From: an uncultured Lachnospiraceae bacterium
GTDB lineage: Bacteria > Bacillota > Clostridia > Lachnospirales > Lachnospiraceae
NCBI GenBank assembly: GCA_947177165.1
Contig: CAMWTP010000014.1
Coordinates: 25,443-89,442 of the forward strand
DNA: 64,000 nt
Direction: 5' to 3'
Within the stretch, counting starts at the first letter, position 1; every line of letters starts with the position of its first letter. Positions 35,600 through 45,130 of this stretch are shown here, piece after piece. The notes under the pieces were generated by a model. It searched no databases and was not told the origin of the DNA. It saw only the letters and a program-made list of their open reading frames with translations. Position numbers and translations under genes: made by a program.

Positions 35600-36868
35600 T
35601 TATAGATTCCGGAAGCACTGACAGAGCGGCGCATATGTCACAATCTCAAGCGCTCCCTGCTCTGCAATTTTTTGATTGACTTTCCGAGCCGTCTCTCTCC
35701 ACGCAGAAGCATGCGCTGCATACTCCGCTGGATAATGTTTTTCTATATACTCTGTCAATACCCTGGCATCCGTGATGCCTGTCAGATGGTTCTGGAAAAC
35801 GTCATGCCTGACCGTTGCAAAATGTGCACAAAATTTCTGCTCGAGCTGTTCCCTCCTGTTCTTTTGACATGCTGTCAGTTTGGAAAAATCCACGCCTGCA
35901 CCGACACTTGCAAACAGCCGGTTTACTTCCTCCATAAATCCGTAGGAACTGTATGTCGAGAGCATAAAACCTTCCTTATTTAATGCGCATTTTGCTTTTT
36001 CCATCAGCGCATCTTTGTCAGCAATAAAATCCCACAAATGATTGGCGACAATCCGGTCGTATTTTTCTCTCTGCACCTTTGGACAATCCTGTTCAGAATC
36101 AGCCTGCGCACCGCCAGCAGACCTCTCGGACGGCAGATTTTCTTTATATTGGCAAGGACATAGGAAATCCTGCTCCAGATCCTGCCGCAAAAACAGGAAC
36201 TTCACATCCTTTTGCAGAAACTTTTTATTTTCCAGGTAAAAATGTTCCAGATAATCGATCGCCGAGCTCAATTTCTCTACAACGGTGATCGTCACACCCT
36301 CCGGTATTCTGGTCCAGTTCCTGATCCACAGGTTTCCATGTCCGCATCCCATATCCAGTACCGCTGCACCGGAACAGACCTGCAGCCGGTCGTAGACCCA
36401 CTGAAACCAGTTCTGTTGATTGCGGGAATACGTCTCATAGAACTCATATCGGTAATCAAACGGAGCTTCCATGTCCTTCACACGCAGAATGTCCAATACA
36501 GACTCCATGTTTTCTCGCTCGTTGTCTGTTTCGCTGCATGCAAAAAGCGCATCCTCCAGAGATGCGATAACCTGATTCATCTGATCCCGCTTCTGCTCCA
36601 GCAGCAGTTTCTGCCCCCATAGGATCTCCGCGAGCGACTCCTCACTCTGACTCTCGATCATGTGGTCAATCTGCTTTAAGGACAGTCCGGCATACTGCAA
36701 TAGCTTTATCTTCTGCAGCTGCATTGCCGACTGTCTGTCATACAGGCGATAGCCTCCCTCCGTGTAGGCGACAGGCTTTAGCAGACCTTTCTTGTCATAG
36801 TAACGAATCGTTCGCGAGGAAACCCCTGCCAGCTCTGCGAGCTCTCCTGCTGTGTATCTCCCTTCCAT
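35600..36868 (-). CDS. MerR regulator fused to a SAM-dependent methyltransferase
   Basis: 422 residues. Residues 4-72 are a MerR helix-turn-helix (T-A-G-E-L-A-E-L-A-G-V-S-S-R-T-I-R-Y-Y and G-Y-R-L-Y-D). A coiled coil with residues 75-120 follows. Residues 135-310 are a class I methyltransferase: motif I V-L-D-M-G-C-G-H-G-N-L, and Y-D-R-I-V-A-N-H-L-W-D-F. A helical tail closes the protein. Between, K-E-N-L-P-S-E-R-S-A-G-G-A-Q is a low-complexity insert. It may sense SAM-linked substrates or methylate its inducer. Its promoter has the MerR 19-bp spacer, suggesting autoregulation. Confidence 0.93.
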   Translation of the reverse strand: MEGRYTAGELAELAGVSSRTIRYYDKKGLLKPVAYTEGGYRLYDRQSAMQLQKIKLLQYAGLSLKQIDHMIESQSEESLAEILWGQKLLLEQKRDQMNQVIASLEDALFACSETDNERENMESVLDILRVKDMEAPFDYRYEFYETYSRNQQNWFQWVYDRLQVCSGAAVLDMGCGHGNLWIRNWTRIPEGVTITVVEKLSSAIDYLEHFYLENKKFLQKDVKFLFLRQDLEQDFLCPCQYKENLPSERSAGGAQADSEQDCPKVQREKYDRIVANHLWDFIADKDALMEKAKCALNKEGFMLSTYSSYGFMEEVNRLFASVGAGVDFSKLTACQKNRREQLEQKFCAHFATVRHDVFQNHLTGITDARVLTEYIEKHYPAEYAAHASAWRETARKVNQKIAEQGALEIVTYAPLCQCFRNL

Positions 36869-36934
36869 AACATCGCGCTCCTTATTGTTCCAGCGAAGGC
36901 ACCGTGAAAATCTTTTCCGCTGTCTCCACTGTAC

Positions 36935-36965
36935 ATTATAAAGGTTGACGCTGCGTCAATGTCAA
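36935..36965 (-). promoter_or_regulatory. MerR-type promoter with 19-bp spacer
   Basis: On the minus strand TTGACA (36960-36965) and TATAAT (36935-36940) are exactly 19 bp apart. The spacer holds the perfect palindrome TTGACGC-A-GCGTCAA (36945-36959). MerR proteins untwist just such promoters. The -35 box overlaps the rhomboid stop codon. Confidence 0.9.
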
Positions 36966-37549
36966 TACCTGTTCATCTTATTTTTGTGCATCACATAACC
37001 TAATCCTGCGCCAACACAGCCGCCTATGATGTGTGTCAGCTGCGATATATTGTCGCTGGTGACAATGCCGCTGTAAATCTGCCCTCCGATATAGAGCGCC
37101 GCGACAAGGATTAGCGTGATTGGTATTGTCCCTTCCTTCACGCTGGTAAACGGAGACAATAGTATGAACGCAAACACCACACCGCTCGCGCCGAGCAGCT
37201 GTATATGCGGGAAAAAGATAAAGTGCACAATCCCTGTCACCAGCGCTGTCGCAAGAATGACAAACAAAATATTGGAAGATCCGTACTTTTCCTCCAGCAG
37301 CGGTCCCACAATCAGCAGCAGCATGATATTTCCGATAAAATGCTCCCAGTTCGCATGTCCAAGCACGTGCCCGAACAGCCGCACATATGTCAGCGGGGAC
37401 AGCAGCGAAGAACGGTACACGCTAAACAGTGCATTGGTCGTCCACCCTTTTGTGATCCACCCCAATGCCAGTGACAGAAAGCAGACCGCCGTAAAACAGA
37501 TCACGACCGGCGAGTTGAATGAGAACCTGATTTTTCTTTTGTTTTTCAT
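36962..37549 (-). CDS. Rhomboid family intramembrane serine protease
   Basis: 195 residues with six membrane helices. The catalytic Ser lies in L-L-G-A-S-G-V-V and the His in L-T-H-I-I-G-G; the L1 W-R is not obvious, but H-A-N-W-E-H-F-I-G-N-I-M gives the usual helix 2 motif. It would cut membrane proteins inside the bilayer; targets are unknown. GGAG before ATG. The gene ends on the -35 box of the next promoter. Confidence 0.94.
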   Translation of the reverse strand: MKNKRKIRFSFNSPVVICFTAVCFLSLALGWITKGWTTNALFSVYRSSLLSPLTYVRLFGHVLGHANWEHFIGNIMLLLIVGPLLEEKYGSSNILFVILATALVTGIVHFIFFPHIQLLGASGVVFAFILLSPFTSVKEGTIPITLILVAALYIGGQIYSGIVTSDNISQLTHIIGGCVGAGLGYVMHKNKMNRY

Positions 37550-37623
37550 ACGCTTCTCCTTTTTACAGTATTTTTAGTCCTTATCATATACTAACACCCA
37601 TAACATGTCAACAAAATTCCGCT

Positions 37624-40212
37624 TCATCCCGCTGGCGTTATCCTGCTGACGGAGAGTATTTCGTGATCGCCAGAACTTTCCGGCACAACAGCGGCATCCT
37701 CCGAAGAAATATCATAATCTGCAGCACTTGTGGCTGCCCCGATAATTTCTGACTCACGCACATACTGGCTGTCCACGACATGCAGCACCCCATTCTCATA
37801 AGCTGCCGTCACTATGATCTCATCCAGTGACCATTTATTCAAAGCCTCGAAATGATATTCGATCAGATCCCTTTTGCCATCGTTCACGATCACAGCATTG
37901 TAACTGACACTCTGGCGCTCCTCCTCGTTTTCTATACCACCATAATACACGATCAGATGACTGTCCAGGAAAACGGTCTCATCAACCGCCGCTTCCCCTG
38001 TCAATTCCTTCACTGTCAGATGGATATGGGGTGTGCTAACCTCCTGGAAAACCTCTGGCGGCATCGACGCCCACTCTGGGAACTCCCTCCCAGCATTCCT
38101 GTAAACTACCGTGATGCTGGGATTATAGAGATCAATTCCGCCTTGCAGCTCAGAAGCTCCCCCTTCCATATAAGTACACAATTCCTCCGGCGGCATCAGC
38201 AGTTCATAGCTTCCGCTTTTCTTCTCAAACAATGCAGACTCGCCATAATAGTTTGGATCGCTGCTAAAACCATAAAATGCCTGAATCAGAATCTCTCGCA
38301 CTCCATCGCCGTTGAGATCGCAGGTCTGGACTGCAGGCATTCCCGTTCCAAACTCTTTCGTCTGAAGCAGATCGCCGTTTCCGAATTCAATCCGGTATGT
38401 GCACCTCTCATAGTTCGCGATATTTTCCCGGTATACGCGATCAGCCCTGCCATCCCCATCATAGTCCTGATTCACAAACTGCTCATACCCATCCCAGTCT
38501 GTGCACTCGTCCATGTAACCTGTATAACCATTGTACTCAAAGAGTCCTCCCACGGTTGTATCATAGTTAAAAATCTTTGCAAACTGTACACGCTCCCGAT
38601 CCTGTTCCACAATATAGTACAAATCCTCCACCATGCCGCTGCCGCATTCCAGATAGAGGATCTTGCGTGAACCTGTCGCGCTGATGCTGAGCGGGGTCAC
38701 ACATTCCGTAGAACGCCACACTGTGTAATCCGGATCGATGCAGTTCTTTGTCTGTTTCAGATACACAAACAGTTCACCGCCATGCACAAAAGCCTCCCCG
38801 CCGAAATCCTGCAGCCGGAGTGTTTTGGACAAGACATCATAGACATACATCGTTGCTGCATCTGTCGGGTGAAGATAAACCTCGTCGCCCTCCTTCGACA
38901 CATACACCTCACAATCGAGCCCGCCCTGTTCATTCAGACAGCCAAGCTCCTTGAAGCTCACAGAACTGTCAAAACGGCTCTCATTCAAATCATAGACAAA
39001 CAGGCCAAAATAGTGGTGAAAAATCAATGTATTTTCATCTGCATAATCCAAAACAGGCCCGTCAATATCGCATACCATCTGGTCTGTTATGACCGCCGGT
39101 GTGACAGAAACAGACGATGCATCTGTTCTGCCGCTTTCCTCACTTTGATCGGTCGGCTGCATGACTTCATCATTTTCTCCGGAACTGTTTTCAACTTCCG
39201 CGGGATTCTTTTCCGCAGGATTGCTCCCGAGCGCAATCGAGACAATCACAACAAGCACCAATACCGGAATAACAGCCAGCGCTGCCGTCTTTTTGTAGCG
39301 CATGATGTTCTGAATCCGGCTCTTTACATTGCCCTCTCCAAACCTTAGCGGTGCGACCGCAAAGACCTTTTTCCCGCTTGCCAGATTCAACAATGACGCG
39401 GAATACGCCGCCCGCAGGTCTGTCCCCATCCTGCGCATCACCGCCTCATCGCAGGACATCTCCATATCTCTTTCTGACAGGAAAAAGGCACACCACACGA
39501 GTGGATTGAACCAGTGCACGGACAATGCCACGAAGGCCAGCAGCCGGAAAATATGGTCACATCTTCGGATATGTGTCTCCTCGTGCATCAGAATATAACA
39601 GCGCTCGTTTTCTGTCAGCGCCGTCGGAAGATAAATCCGCGGACGCAGTATTCCCATCACAAATGCAGTTCTGATATAATCGCACAGAAATATGTTTTTC
39701 TCCGGATTCCTGTCATCTGACACTGCACCGGTCAGCTTTCTTTTCAGACAAACCATGCTGACAGCACTGTACATCCACAGAGCTGTCACTCCCACAATCC
39801 AGACAGCGCTGCACACCGTCTCCGAATCCCACAGGGTTTGTGCATTATCGCCTTTTGTGCCCATATCCCCTGCATGAAAGGCGGCATATTGATCTGCTTC
39901 CATACTGGTGTTCTTCAGTGCCGGTATCGGAAGTACCTCACTCTGCATTTCTGCCTGCGCATTTCCCTGTGATGTATACCGCATCATTCCCCGCTCTGTG
40001 ACAGTGATCTCTGCCACACGAAACACCGACAATACGGACGAAAAAGAAACCGGGCACAGCAGCCGCACCAGCACGACTCCCCACAGCAGATAACTGAATA
40101 TCTTGGGCGAACGCCGCAGAAACAGCCGCACCAGCATCACTGCCGCAATCACAACGCCGCCGGTCAGACTCATATTGAAAACCACTGAAAAGAGCGATCT
40201 GCAGATTTCCAT
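37624..40212 (-). CDS. BlaR1-like M56 metallopeptidase with a non-PBP sensor domain
   Basis: 862 residues. Four membrane helices surround the cytoplasmic M56 zinc protease domain, with H-E-E-T-H and downstream C-D-E-A-V. After a last helix near 310-330 comes an extracellular part of about 530 residues. It lacks the S-x-x-K of a penicillin-binding sensor and instead shows propeller-like strands and two calcium-loop-like pieces, D-Y-D-G-D-G-R-A-D and D-L-N-G-D-G-V-R-E, as in FG-GAP/VCBS repeats. It likely cuts the adjacent BlaI when an unknown signal binds. ATG follows the BlaI stop with no gap. Confidence 0.92.
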   Translation of the reverse strand: MEICRSLFSVVFNMSLTGGVVIAAVMLVRLFLRRSPKIFSYLLWGVVLVRLLCPVSFSSVLSVFRVAEITVTERGMMRYTSQGNAQAEMQSEVLPIPALKNTSMEADQYAAFHAGDMGTKGDNAQTLWDSETVCSAVWIVGVTALWMYSAVSMVCLKRKLTGAVSDDRNPEKNIFLCDYIRTAFVMGILRPRIYLPTALTENERCYILMHEETHIRRCDHIFRLLAFVALSVHWFNPLVWCAFFLSERDMEMSCDEAVMRRMGTDLRAAYSASLLNLASGKKVFAVAPLRFGEGNVKSRIQNIMRYKKTAALAVIPVLVLVVIVSIALGSNPAEKNPAEVENSSGENDEVMQPTDQSEESGRTDASSVSVTPAVITDQMVCDIDGPVLDYADENTLIFHHYFGLFVYDLNESRFDSSVSFKELGCLNEQGGLDCEVYVSKEGDEVYLHPTDAATMYVYDVLSKTLRLQDFGGEAFVHGGELFVYLKQTKNCIDPDYTVWRSTECVTPLSISATGSRKILYLECGSGMVEDLYYIVEQDRERVQFAKIFNYDTTVGGLFEYNGYTGYMDECTDWDGYEQFVNQDYDGDGRADRVYRENIANYERCTYRIEFGNGDLLQTKEFGTGMPAVQTCDLNGDGVREILIQAFYGFSSDPNYYGESALFEKKSGSYELLMPPEELCTYMEGGASELQGGIDLYNPSITVVYRNAGREFPEWASMPPEVFQEVSTPHIHLTVKELTGEAAVDETVFLDSHLIVYYGGIENEEERQSVSYNAVIVNDGKRDLIEYHFEALNKWSLDEIIVTAAYENGVLHVVDSQYVRESEIIGAATSAADYDISSEDAAVVPESSGDHEILSVSRITPAG

Positions 40213-40575
40213 TTACGACTTCCTCCCGTTTTCCTCAATGATTCTTTTGAGTTCCTCCACGTCCTTGTCCGAGAGCTTCCTGCCCGCGGTAAACGCTGTC
40301 AGGAAGCGGGGAAGAGAGCCCTGAAAGGTATCCGCGACAAACTGCTCGCTCTGCTTTGACAAAAATTCCAGCTTCGTCACACACGATGTCACCACGCCGT
40401 TTTCATTTCGAAACAGTCCTCTGTCACAGATTCTCCGCAGAATCGTGTATGTGGTTGACTTTTTCCAGTTCAGCGCCTTCCCGCTGAGCTTTGCGAGTTC
40501 CCCCGACGACAGGGGCTCATTGTCCCAGATTAAATCTGCAAACTTCATTTCGATCTCACCCAATTTGTATTCCAT
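40213..40575 (-). CDS. BlaI/MecI family repressor
   Basis: 120 residues. The winged helix (1-75) has L-S-S-G-E-L-A-K-L-S-G and W-K-K-S-T-T-Y-T-I-L-R-R-I; the C-terminal dimer helices have the K-Q-S-E-Q-F-V-A-D-T-F motif near the usual cleavage site. It represses its operon until the M56 partner cleaves it. No beta-lactamase gene lies here, so this is a BlaI homologue with some other target. Operon with the M56 gene. Confidence 0.95.
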   Translation of the reverse strand: MEYKLGEIEMKFADLIWDNEPLSSGELAKLSGKALNWKKSTTYTILRRICDRGLFRNENGVVTSCVTKLEFLSKQSEQFVADTFQGSLPRFLTAFTAGRKLSDKDVEELKRIIEENGRKS

Positions 40576-40668
40576 ATAAATCAGCCTCCGTTCTACCAGG
40601 AACTGTTCAGAAATATCCTGCGCAAGATATAGATGTCAGGAGCAGTTCCTTATTGTAAACCCATTTTT

Positions 40669-40697
40669 ATTCTACAATAAGTAGACCACAGTGTCAA
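40669..40697 (-). promoter_or_regulatory. blaI-like operon promoter and operator
   Basis: TTGACA (40692-40697) and TAGAAT (40669-40674) are 17 bp apart on the minus strand. TCTAC-N5-GTAGA (40671-40685) overlaps the -10, a fair match to BlaI-type TACA/TGTA dyads. A second half-like TTATTGTAAA lies at 40650-40659. Confidence 0.75.
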
Positions 40698-40741
40698 CAT
40701 ATCCCCGCGGCATTCTCAATATTGCTTTCGCTGAAAGATAT

Positions 40742-40774
40742 AAAGCGGCAAAACCAAGATCGTCTTGCCGCTTT
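40742..40774 (-). terminator. Terminator of the GH53 gene
   Basis: AAAGCGGCAA and TTGCCGCTTT form a perfect 10-bp stem with a 13-nt loop, just downstream of the galactanase stop codon. Confidence 0.8.
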
Positions 40775-40807
40775 CCAATATCCTTTTGTCTATTTTTCTA
40801 CAGATCC

Positions 40808-42886
40808 TTAATCGCCAATCCGGTTCAATGTAAAGTCATCGACCGTTCCCCAGCTCCTGGGATTACACTTCATACGCACGCCGATTGTGAGTTTTCCATC
40901 TGCGACCTTTATCTCCGGAATCGTAGGGTTTTTCCAGTCATTGTATGTCGTTACCATGAACGGCTCTGTCTGCTCCCCGTCACTTGTCACCGCATACAGC
41001 TCCATCGCGGCTTCGTCTGTCACATCTCCGCCCTGCGCGTAGGTAAAGAGCTGATAAGTTCCCGGCTCCAGACCGGTAAACTCCTGCTCAATGGAAAAGT
41101 CCATATCAGAATCCTCCGACCAGAAATGAAACGCGATATCTCCGGAGTGGGCATCGTCCGTCTTTTCCTGATAGTCCGTCGGATTGACATCCCCCTCATA
41201 TGTCACTTTCCACATGGAAGTATCAGCATCCTCAAAGCTCGGATTCAGGACAAGATTATCCATCTTGACCTCGACATGTGCCACGACAGTCTCACCGCTT
41301 TCCAGTGTACCTGTCACCTCATAGTTACCGCCGACTTTAGTGTCGATTGCCGCAATCTGTGCCGCGTCCCATGTGACTGCGGACTGTGTGTTGGCGGAGC
41401 GGTCATTGTAGATCACGTCGACCATCTCCGGAAGCGCAATCTCACTGCCCACAGGACAGGTCACATCCACACCGGGAACCGCGTCGATCGCCAGAGGCAC
41501 AGAGGAACCTGTTTTTAAATATTTGAACACATTCAGGGATTCCAGCGGATAGCCGTCAAAATCGAAGAATGCCTGATTGTCCCAGGAACAGCCGCCATAA
41601 TATAATCCCGCATCATCGGGGTCGTAATCCGACGCGTAACTGCTTGCCCAGCCGCTGCCGTACTCCTCCCAGATCGGAGAGTTGTCAGCCGTGGGTTCCC
41701 CGACTGGAAGCCATACACCCTCCCAGTAGAACACGCCGACTGCGCCCGCCTCATTTGCCGCCGCAAAGACATCTCTGATCATATTCGCCTGCCCCTGCAC
41801 TGTCGCGGGATAACCGTCAACCAGATCGTCAATGCCGACCAGACTGTTTCCGCTGCCGTCACCGTCCTCGGAAGTATAACAGTAGGAAGTCTCTGCGATA
41901 AACACTTTCTTGCCGTACCTCTCCTGAATCAGCTCAACAACACGCTGCATGTTTTCCATCGTGCCGTCCCAGAACGGATAAAAAGATAACCCGACCGCAT
42001 CATAATCGATTTCATTGTCTGACAAATTTTTAACCAGACTGTCCACCTGCGCTTTGTTTGTAATGTTTGTGTAGTGAATGGCAATCTGAATGTCCTTTCC
42101 GTTTTCTTCCGATATCTCGCGCACTGCACGGCAGCCCGAGCGCAAAAGTTCTGTGACATTCTCAAACTTTGTCTCGCCCGACATCCCGTTGTTGATCTCG
42201 TTTCCGACCTGCACCATTCCCACATCAACACCGGCGTCAAGGATCTCGGTCAGGCTTTCCCTCGTAAAATCGTAAAGCGCATCACACTTTTCTTCTACAT
42301 TCATTCCTTCCCATGCCTTGGGCGCGTGCTGTCTCTTGGGGTCCGCCCAGAAATCAGAATAGTGAAAATCAATACACACTTTCATACCATACTCGGTTGC
42401 GCGCTTTCCAAGCTCGATTGCAGTCGGGACATCGTTGTTGCCGCCGCCGTATCCGTTGCCGTTTTCATCGTAAGGATCATTCCACACGCGAAGACGTATG
42501 TAATTCACACCGCCCTCCGCCAGTGTCTGAAATACATCCTGCTCCTCGCCCTCAAAGTTGTAATACTTCACACCGCTATTTTCCTCCACCAGCACGGAAG
42601 ACGCATCCATGCCGCGGATAAAGTCGTCCGTGATTCCCTCGACTGGCTCTACAAAGATGCCGCCTGTCTGCTGACTGTCCGTCTGCGTTTCCGCGACAGT
42701 CTCCGCCGGTTCAGATTCCGGCGTCTCTGCCGATGTCTGTGTCTCCGCCTGTGCGGCTCCCTGCGTTCCCACCGCAGGCTCCGCAGTATCCGTGTCTGCA
42801 TTTCCCGCCCCGCATCCTGTCAACGCAGCGGAGCAAAGACTGGTACTGATGCATAAAGCCAGTAATTTTGCACGCAATTGCTTCAT
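40808..42886 (-). CDS. Arabinogalactan endo-beta-1,4-galactanase lipoprotein (GH53)
   Basis: 692 residues. Signal peptide with lipobox L-T-G-C, then an acidic Thr/Glu linker to residue 75. The GH53 barrel (about 80-440) has the acid/base Glu in V-Q-V-G-N-E-I-N-N-G and the nucleophile in V-F-I-A-E-T-S-Y-C. A bacterial Ig-like domain (about 455-535) follows, then a C-terminal beta-sandwich (540-692; L-V-L-N-P-S-F-E-D) resembling CBM61, which binds beta-1,4-galactan. It cuts pectic galactan at the cell surface. ATG at 42886 after GGAGGGGG. Controlled probably by the divergent AraC gene. Confidence 0.96.
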   Translation of the reverse strand: MKQLRAKLLALCISTSLCSAALTGCGAGNADTDTAEPAVGTQGAAQAETQTSAETPESEPAETVAETQTDSQQTGGIFVEPVEGITDDFIRGMDASSVLVEENSGVKYYNFEGEEQDVFQTLAEGGVNYIRLRVWNDPYDENGNGYGGGNNDVPTAIELGKRATEYGMKVCIDFHYSDFWADPKRQHAPKAWEGMNVEEKCDALYDFTRESLTEILDAGVDVGMVQVGNEINNGMSGETKFENVTELLRSGCRAVREISEENGKDIQIAIHYTNITNKAQVDSLVKNLSDNEIDYDAVGLSFYPFWDGTMENMQRVVELIQERYGKKVFIAETSYCYTSEDGDGSGNSLVGIDDLVDGYPATVQGQANMIRDVFAAANEAGAVGVFYWEGVWLPVGEPTADNSPIWEEYGSGWASSYASDYDPDDAGLYYGGCSWDNQAFFDFDGYPLESLNVFKYLKTGSSVPLAIDAVPGVDVTCPVGSEIALPEMVDVIYNDRSANTQSAVTWDAAQIAAIDTKVGGNYEVTGTLESGETVVAHVEVKMDNLVLNPSFEDADTSMWKVTYEGDVNPTDYQEKTDDAHSGDIAFHFWSEDSDMDFSIEQEFTGLEPGTYQLFTYAQGGDVTDEAAMELYAVTSDGEQTEPFMVTTYNDWKNPTIPEIKVADGKLTIGVRMKCNPRSWGTVDDFTLNRIGD

Positions 42887-42919
42887 AAAATATACCCCCT
42901 CCATTTTCTTTCATACGCC

Positions 42920-42954
42920 AGATAAACTGCTTTACTTTTCCGGCATGTTTATCT
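42920..42954. promoter_or_regulatory. Inverted repeat in the GH53/AraC gap
   Basis: AGATAAAC and GTTTATCT, a perfect 8-bp inverted repeat with a 19-bp spacer, close to the GH53 start. It could be a regulator site. The remaining 230 bp to the AraC start hold no clear gene; a short minus-strand frame there is not convincing. Confidence 0.4.
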
Positions 42955-43197
42955 ATAATTGTAACTATGCATTGACGACTGAACAACAACACGATGCAGC
43001 CATGAATGAGCTCTGCCGGATTGATACCATAGCTACTATTCATAATTATAGAAAAACAGTCCAGTGCACAGCAATAACGAAAAGCGATTTCATCCGTTTG
43101 TATTTGTAACATATTCGGGAACGATAAATCAACTGTGCAGCCCGGACTTCACCGCTGTACACACACGACGCAAAAATACCGCTTCTGGAGGTCCTAA

Positions 43198-44280
43198 ATG
43201 GAAAAAAATAGCAGATATGTGCGCAATGCGCTGGATATGCAGGAAGTTCTCGACAGCAGTGACTCCTCCATCAATGTCCAGAATGGAGACAGCGATTTCA
43301 GCCGCTTTTACCACATGAATGTGCCGCTTCAGCTCACACTGGAATGCTGTGACGGCGCGGAACCGGAGGACTATGTAAACATCGTAACCCTGTCATTTGA
43401 GAAAGCTGTTTTGTATCAGGAATCCCTCGCCATGAAAAACGATTCCTACACCAAAAATGCGCCGCATTTTCACGACTTTTTTGAATTTGTGATCGTTCTG
43501 GAGGGAACGATTGTGCAGAAGATCGAAGGTAAAGATTACCTTTACCCTGCAGGCTCCTGCTGCCTGATCAACCGGAATCTGCGCCACATGGAACGGTATC
43601 AGGCGAACTGCCAGGTTCTGTATATCGGTCTGTCCCCGGCGTTTATCACGGAACTGTTCGATTCTGCGCAGAACGCTTTCTTTGCAAATGAGAGAAATAT
43701 CTGTGACAGTGACCTCTGCCATTTTATCACCGCCGATCTGGAGCATCCCGGCGGGCGGGCTTATCTCGACTTTATCCTGGCGTATCAAAACCACCGGTCT
43801 GCAGCACACCTGCATTCCATGGCGGAAAACATGATGCGGACACTTCTTTTCCCAGAGTTTGGCGCCACCTATCAGATCTGCGGACTGCTGTGCTCCTTTT
43901 TGTCATACCTGTCGTCACAGACACATTACCACTGTACCAATATCCGGCTTGACAATAACAGCGACTTTCTGCTCTTTTCGCGCATCACCCGGCTCTTTGA
44001 GGAGAGCGACGGACGCATGACACGCACGGAGATGGAACAGTTTCTTCACTACAGCGGCGACTACCTGAACCGCATTGTCAACAAGTTCACCGACATGTGT
44101 TTCTACGACTACGGGATGACCTTCTGTCTGAAAAAGGCGGCACAGTGCCTGACAGAAACAGATGAATCCATCAGCGCCATAGCCGCCAGACTAAAATTCT
44201 CAAACCGCACACACTTCTATGCCCTGTTTAAGAAAAAATACGGAGTCACACCCAAAGAATACAGAAAGCTGCACGCCTGA
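43198..44280 (+). CDS. AraC family transcriptional regulator
   Basis: 360 residues. A cupin-like sensing domain lies at about 60-160 (H-F-H-D-F-F-E-F-V-I-V-L-E-G and L-I-N-R-N-L-R-H). The C-terminal AraC double HTH (about 260-358) ends with I-S-A-I-A-A-R-L-K-F-S-N-R-T-H-F and G-V-T-P-K-E-Y-R-K. It is intact, unlike the AraC gene at 29196. It probably activates the divergent galactanase gene in response to a galacto-oligosaccharide. GGAGG with 7 nt spacing before ATG. Confidence 0.94.
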   Translation: MEKNSRYVRNALDMQEVLDSSDSSINVQNGDSDFSRFYHMNVPLQLTLECCDGAEPEDYVNIVTLSFEKAVLYQESLAMKNDSYTKNAPHFHDFFEFVIVLEGTIVQKIEGKDYLYPAGSCCLINRNLRHMERYQANCQVLYIGLSPAFITELFDSAQNAFFANERNICDSDLCHFITADLEHPGGRAYLDFILAYQNHRSAAHLHSMAENMMRTLLFPEFGATYQICGLLCSFLSYLSSQTHYHCTNIRLDNNSDFLLFSRITRLFEESDGRMTRTEMEQFLHYSGDYLNRIVNKFTDMCFYDYGMTFCLKKAAQCLTETDESISAIAARLKFSNRTHFYALFKKKYGVTPKEYRKLHA

Positions 44281-44319
44281 CTGCTGTCTGCCCCCGCTGT
44301 GCATCTAACTGTCCAGATC

Positions 44320-45090
44320 TTACTTTGTCGTCATGTTCACGACGAGAATCGCCGCTCCCAGTACAGCAAGCACCACGCCCGTCGCCCGGTTCAGCGTGAC
44401 GGCGCTGGCTTTGTTTGCAAACTTCGCGGCAATCCGTGCCCACAGCAGCGTCGACGCCACACAGAATACCAGGCACCAGACATCCGGCATGCCGCCGATT
44501 GCAAAGTGACTGGCCGAGCCTGTCAATGCCGTAAATGTCATGATAAAGACGCTTGTCCCAACTGCAGTCTTCAGTTCGTATCCCAGAACGCTTGTCAGAA
44601 TCAACAGCATCATCATTCCGCCGCCCGCACCGATGAAGCCACAGATAAATCCGACGATCGTTCCACTGATCACCGACTGGACGATCCGCTTCTTCGCGCT
44701 GACCGCCGCCATCGATTCCTTAGTCGTCATGACTGGTTTCACGATAAATTTAATGCCGAGCAGCAATGTCATGAAGACTGAGAAACTTCCCATCGTGGTG
44801 TTGGGCACCTTGCTCGCGATCCAGCTTCCAAACAGCGTAAGGAGCAGCACAGTAACCATCATGACCATTCCGTTTCGGATGTCGAGATTTTTATTTTTTC
44901 CGTAAGTGTACGCGCTCACCGCGCTTGCCAGGACGTCGCTCGCAAGCGCGATGCCGACCGCCTCGTAAGCAGGAAGTCCCAAAAACGTAATCAGCATCGG
45001 ACTGATGACTGCCGCAGCGCTCATCCCCGCAAATCCTGTGCCAAGCCCTGCTCCGATCCCCGCGATAAAACAGATTATGAATTTATACAT
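44320..45090 (-). CDS. TauE/SafE family anion exporter (TSUP)
   Basis: 256 residues with eight membrane helices in two repeats. G-A-G-L-G-T-G-F-A-G near residue 13 and G-F-I-C-G-F-I-G-A-G-G-G in the second half are the TSUP signatures. The family moves sulfite, sulfonates and related anions. It follows a MarR gene by 40 bp and is probably controlled by it. GGGAGGA before ATG. Confidence 0.94.
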   Translation of the reverse strand: MYKFIICFIAGIGAGLGTGFAGMSAAAVISPMLITFLGLPAYEAVGIALASDVLASAVSAYTYGKNKNLDIRNGMVMMVTVLLLTLFGSWIASKVPNTTMGSFSVFMTLLLGIKFIVKPVMTTKESMAAVSAKKRIVQSVISGTIVGFICGFIGAGGGMMMLLILTSVLGYELKTAVGTSVFIMTFTALTGSASHFAIGGMPDVWCLVFCVASTLLWARIAAKFANKASAVTLNRATGVVLAVLGAAILVVNMTTK

Positions 45091-45130
45091 TGTCTTTCCT
45101 CCCGTTCACAGTTCCTTACTTCTTCCATTT

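Noticed and set aside
37852..38670. Plus-strand open frame (272 codons) opposite the M56 gene
   Set aside because: Shadow frame; hydrophobic but no motif, and the M56 frame continues through with conserved features.
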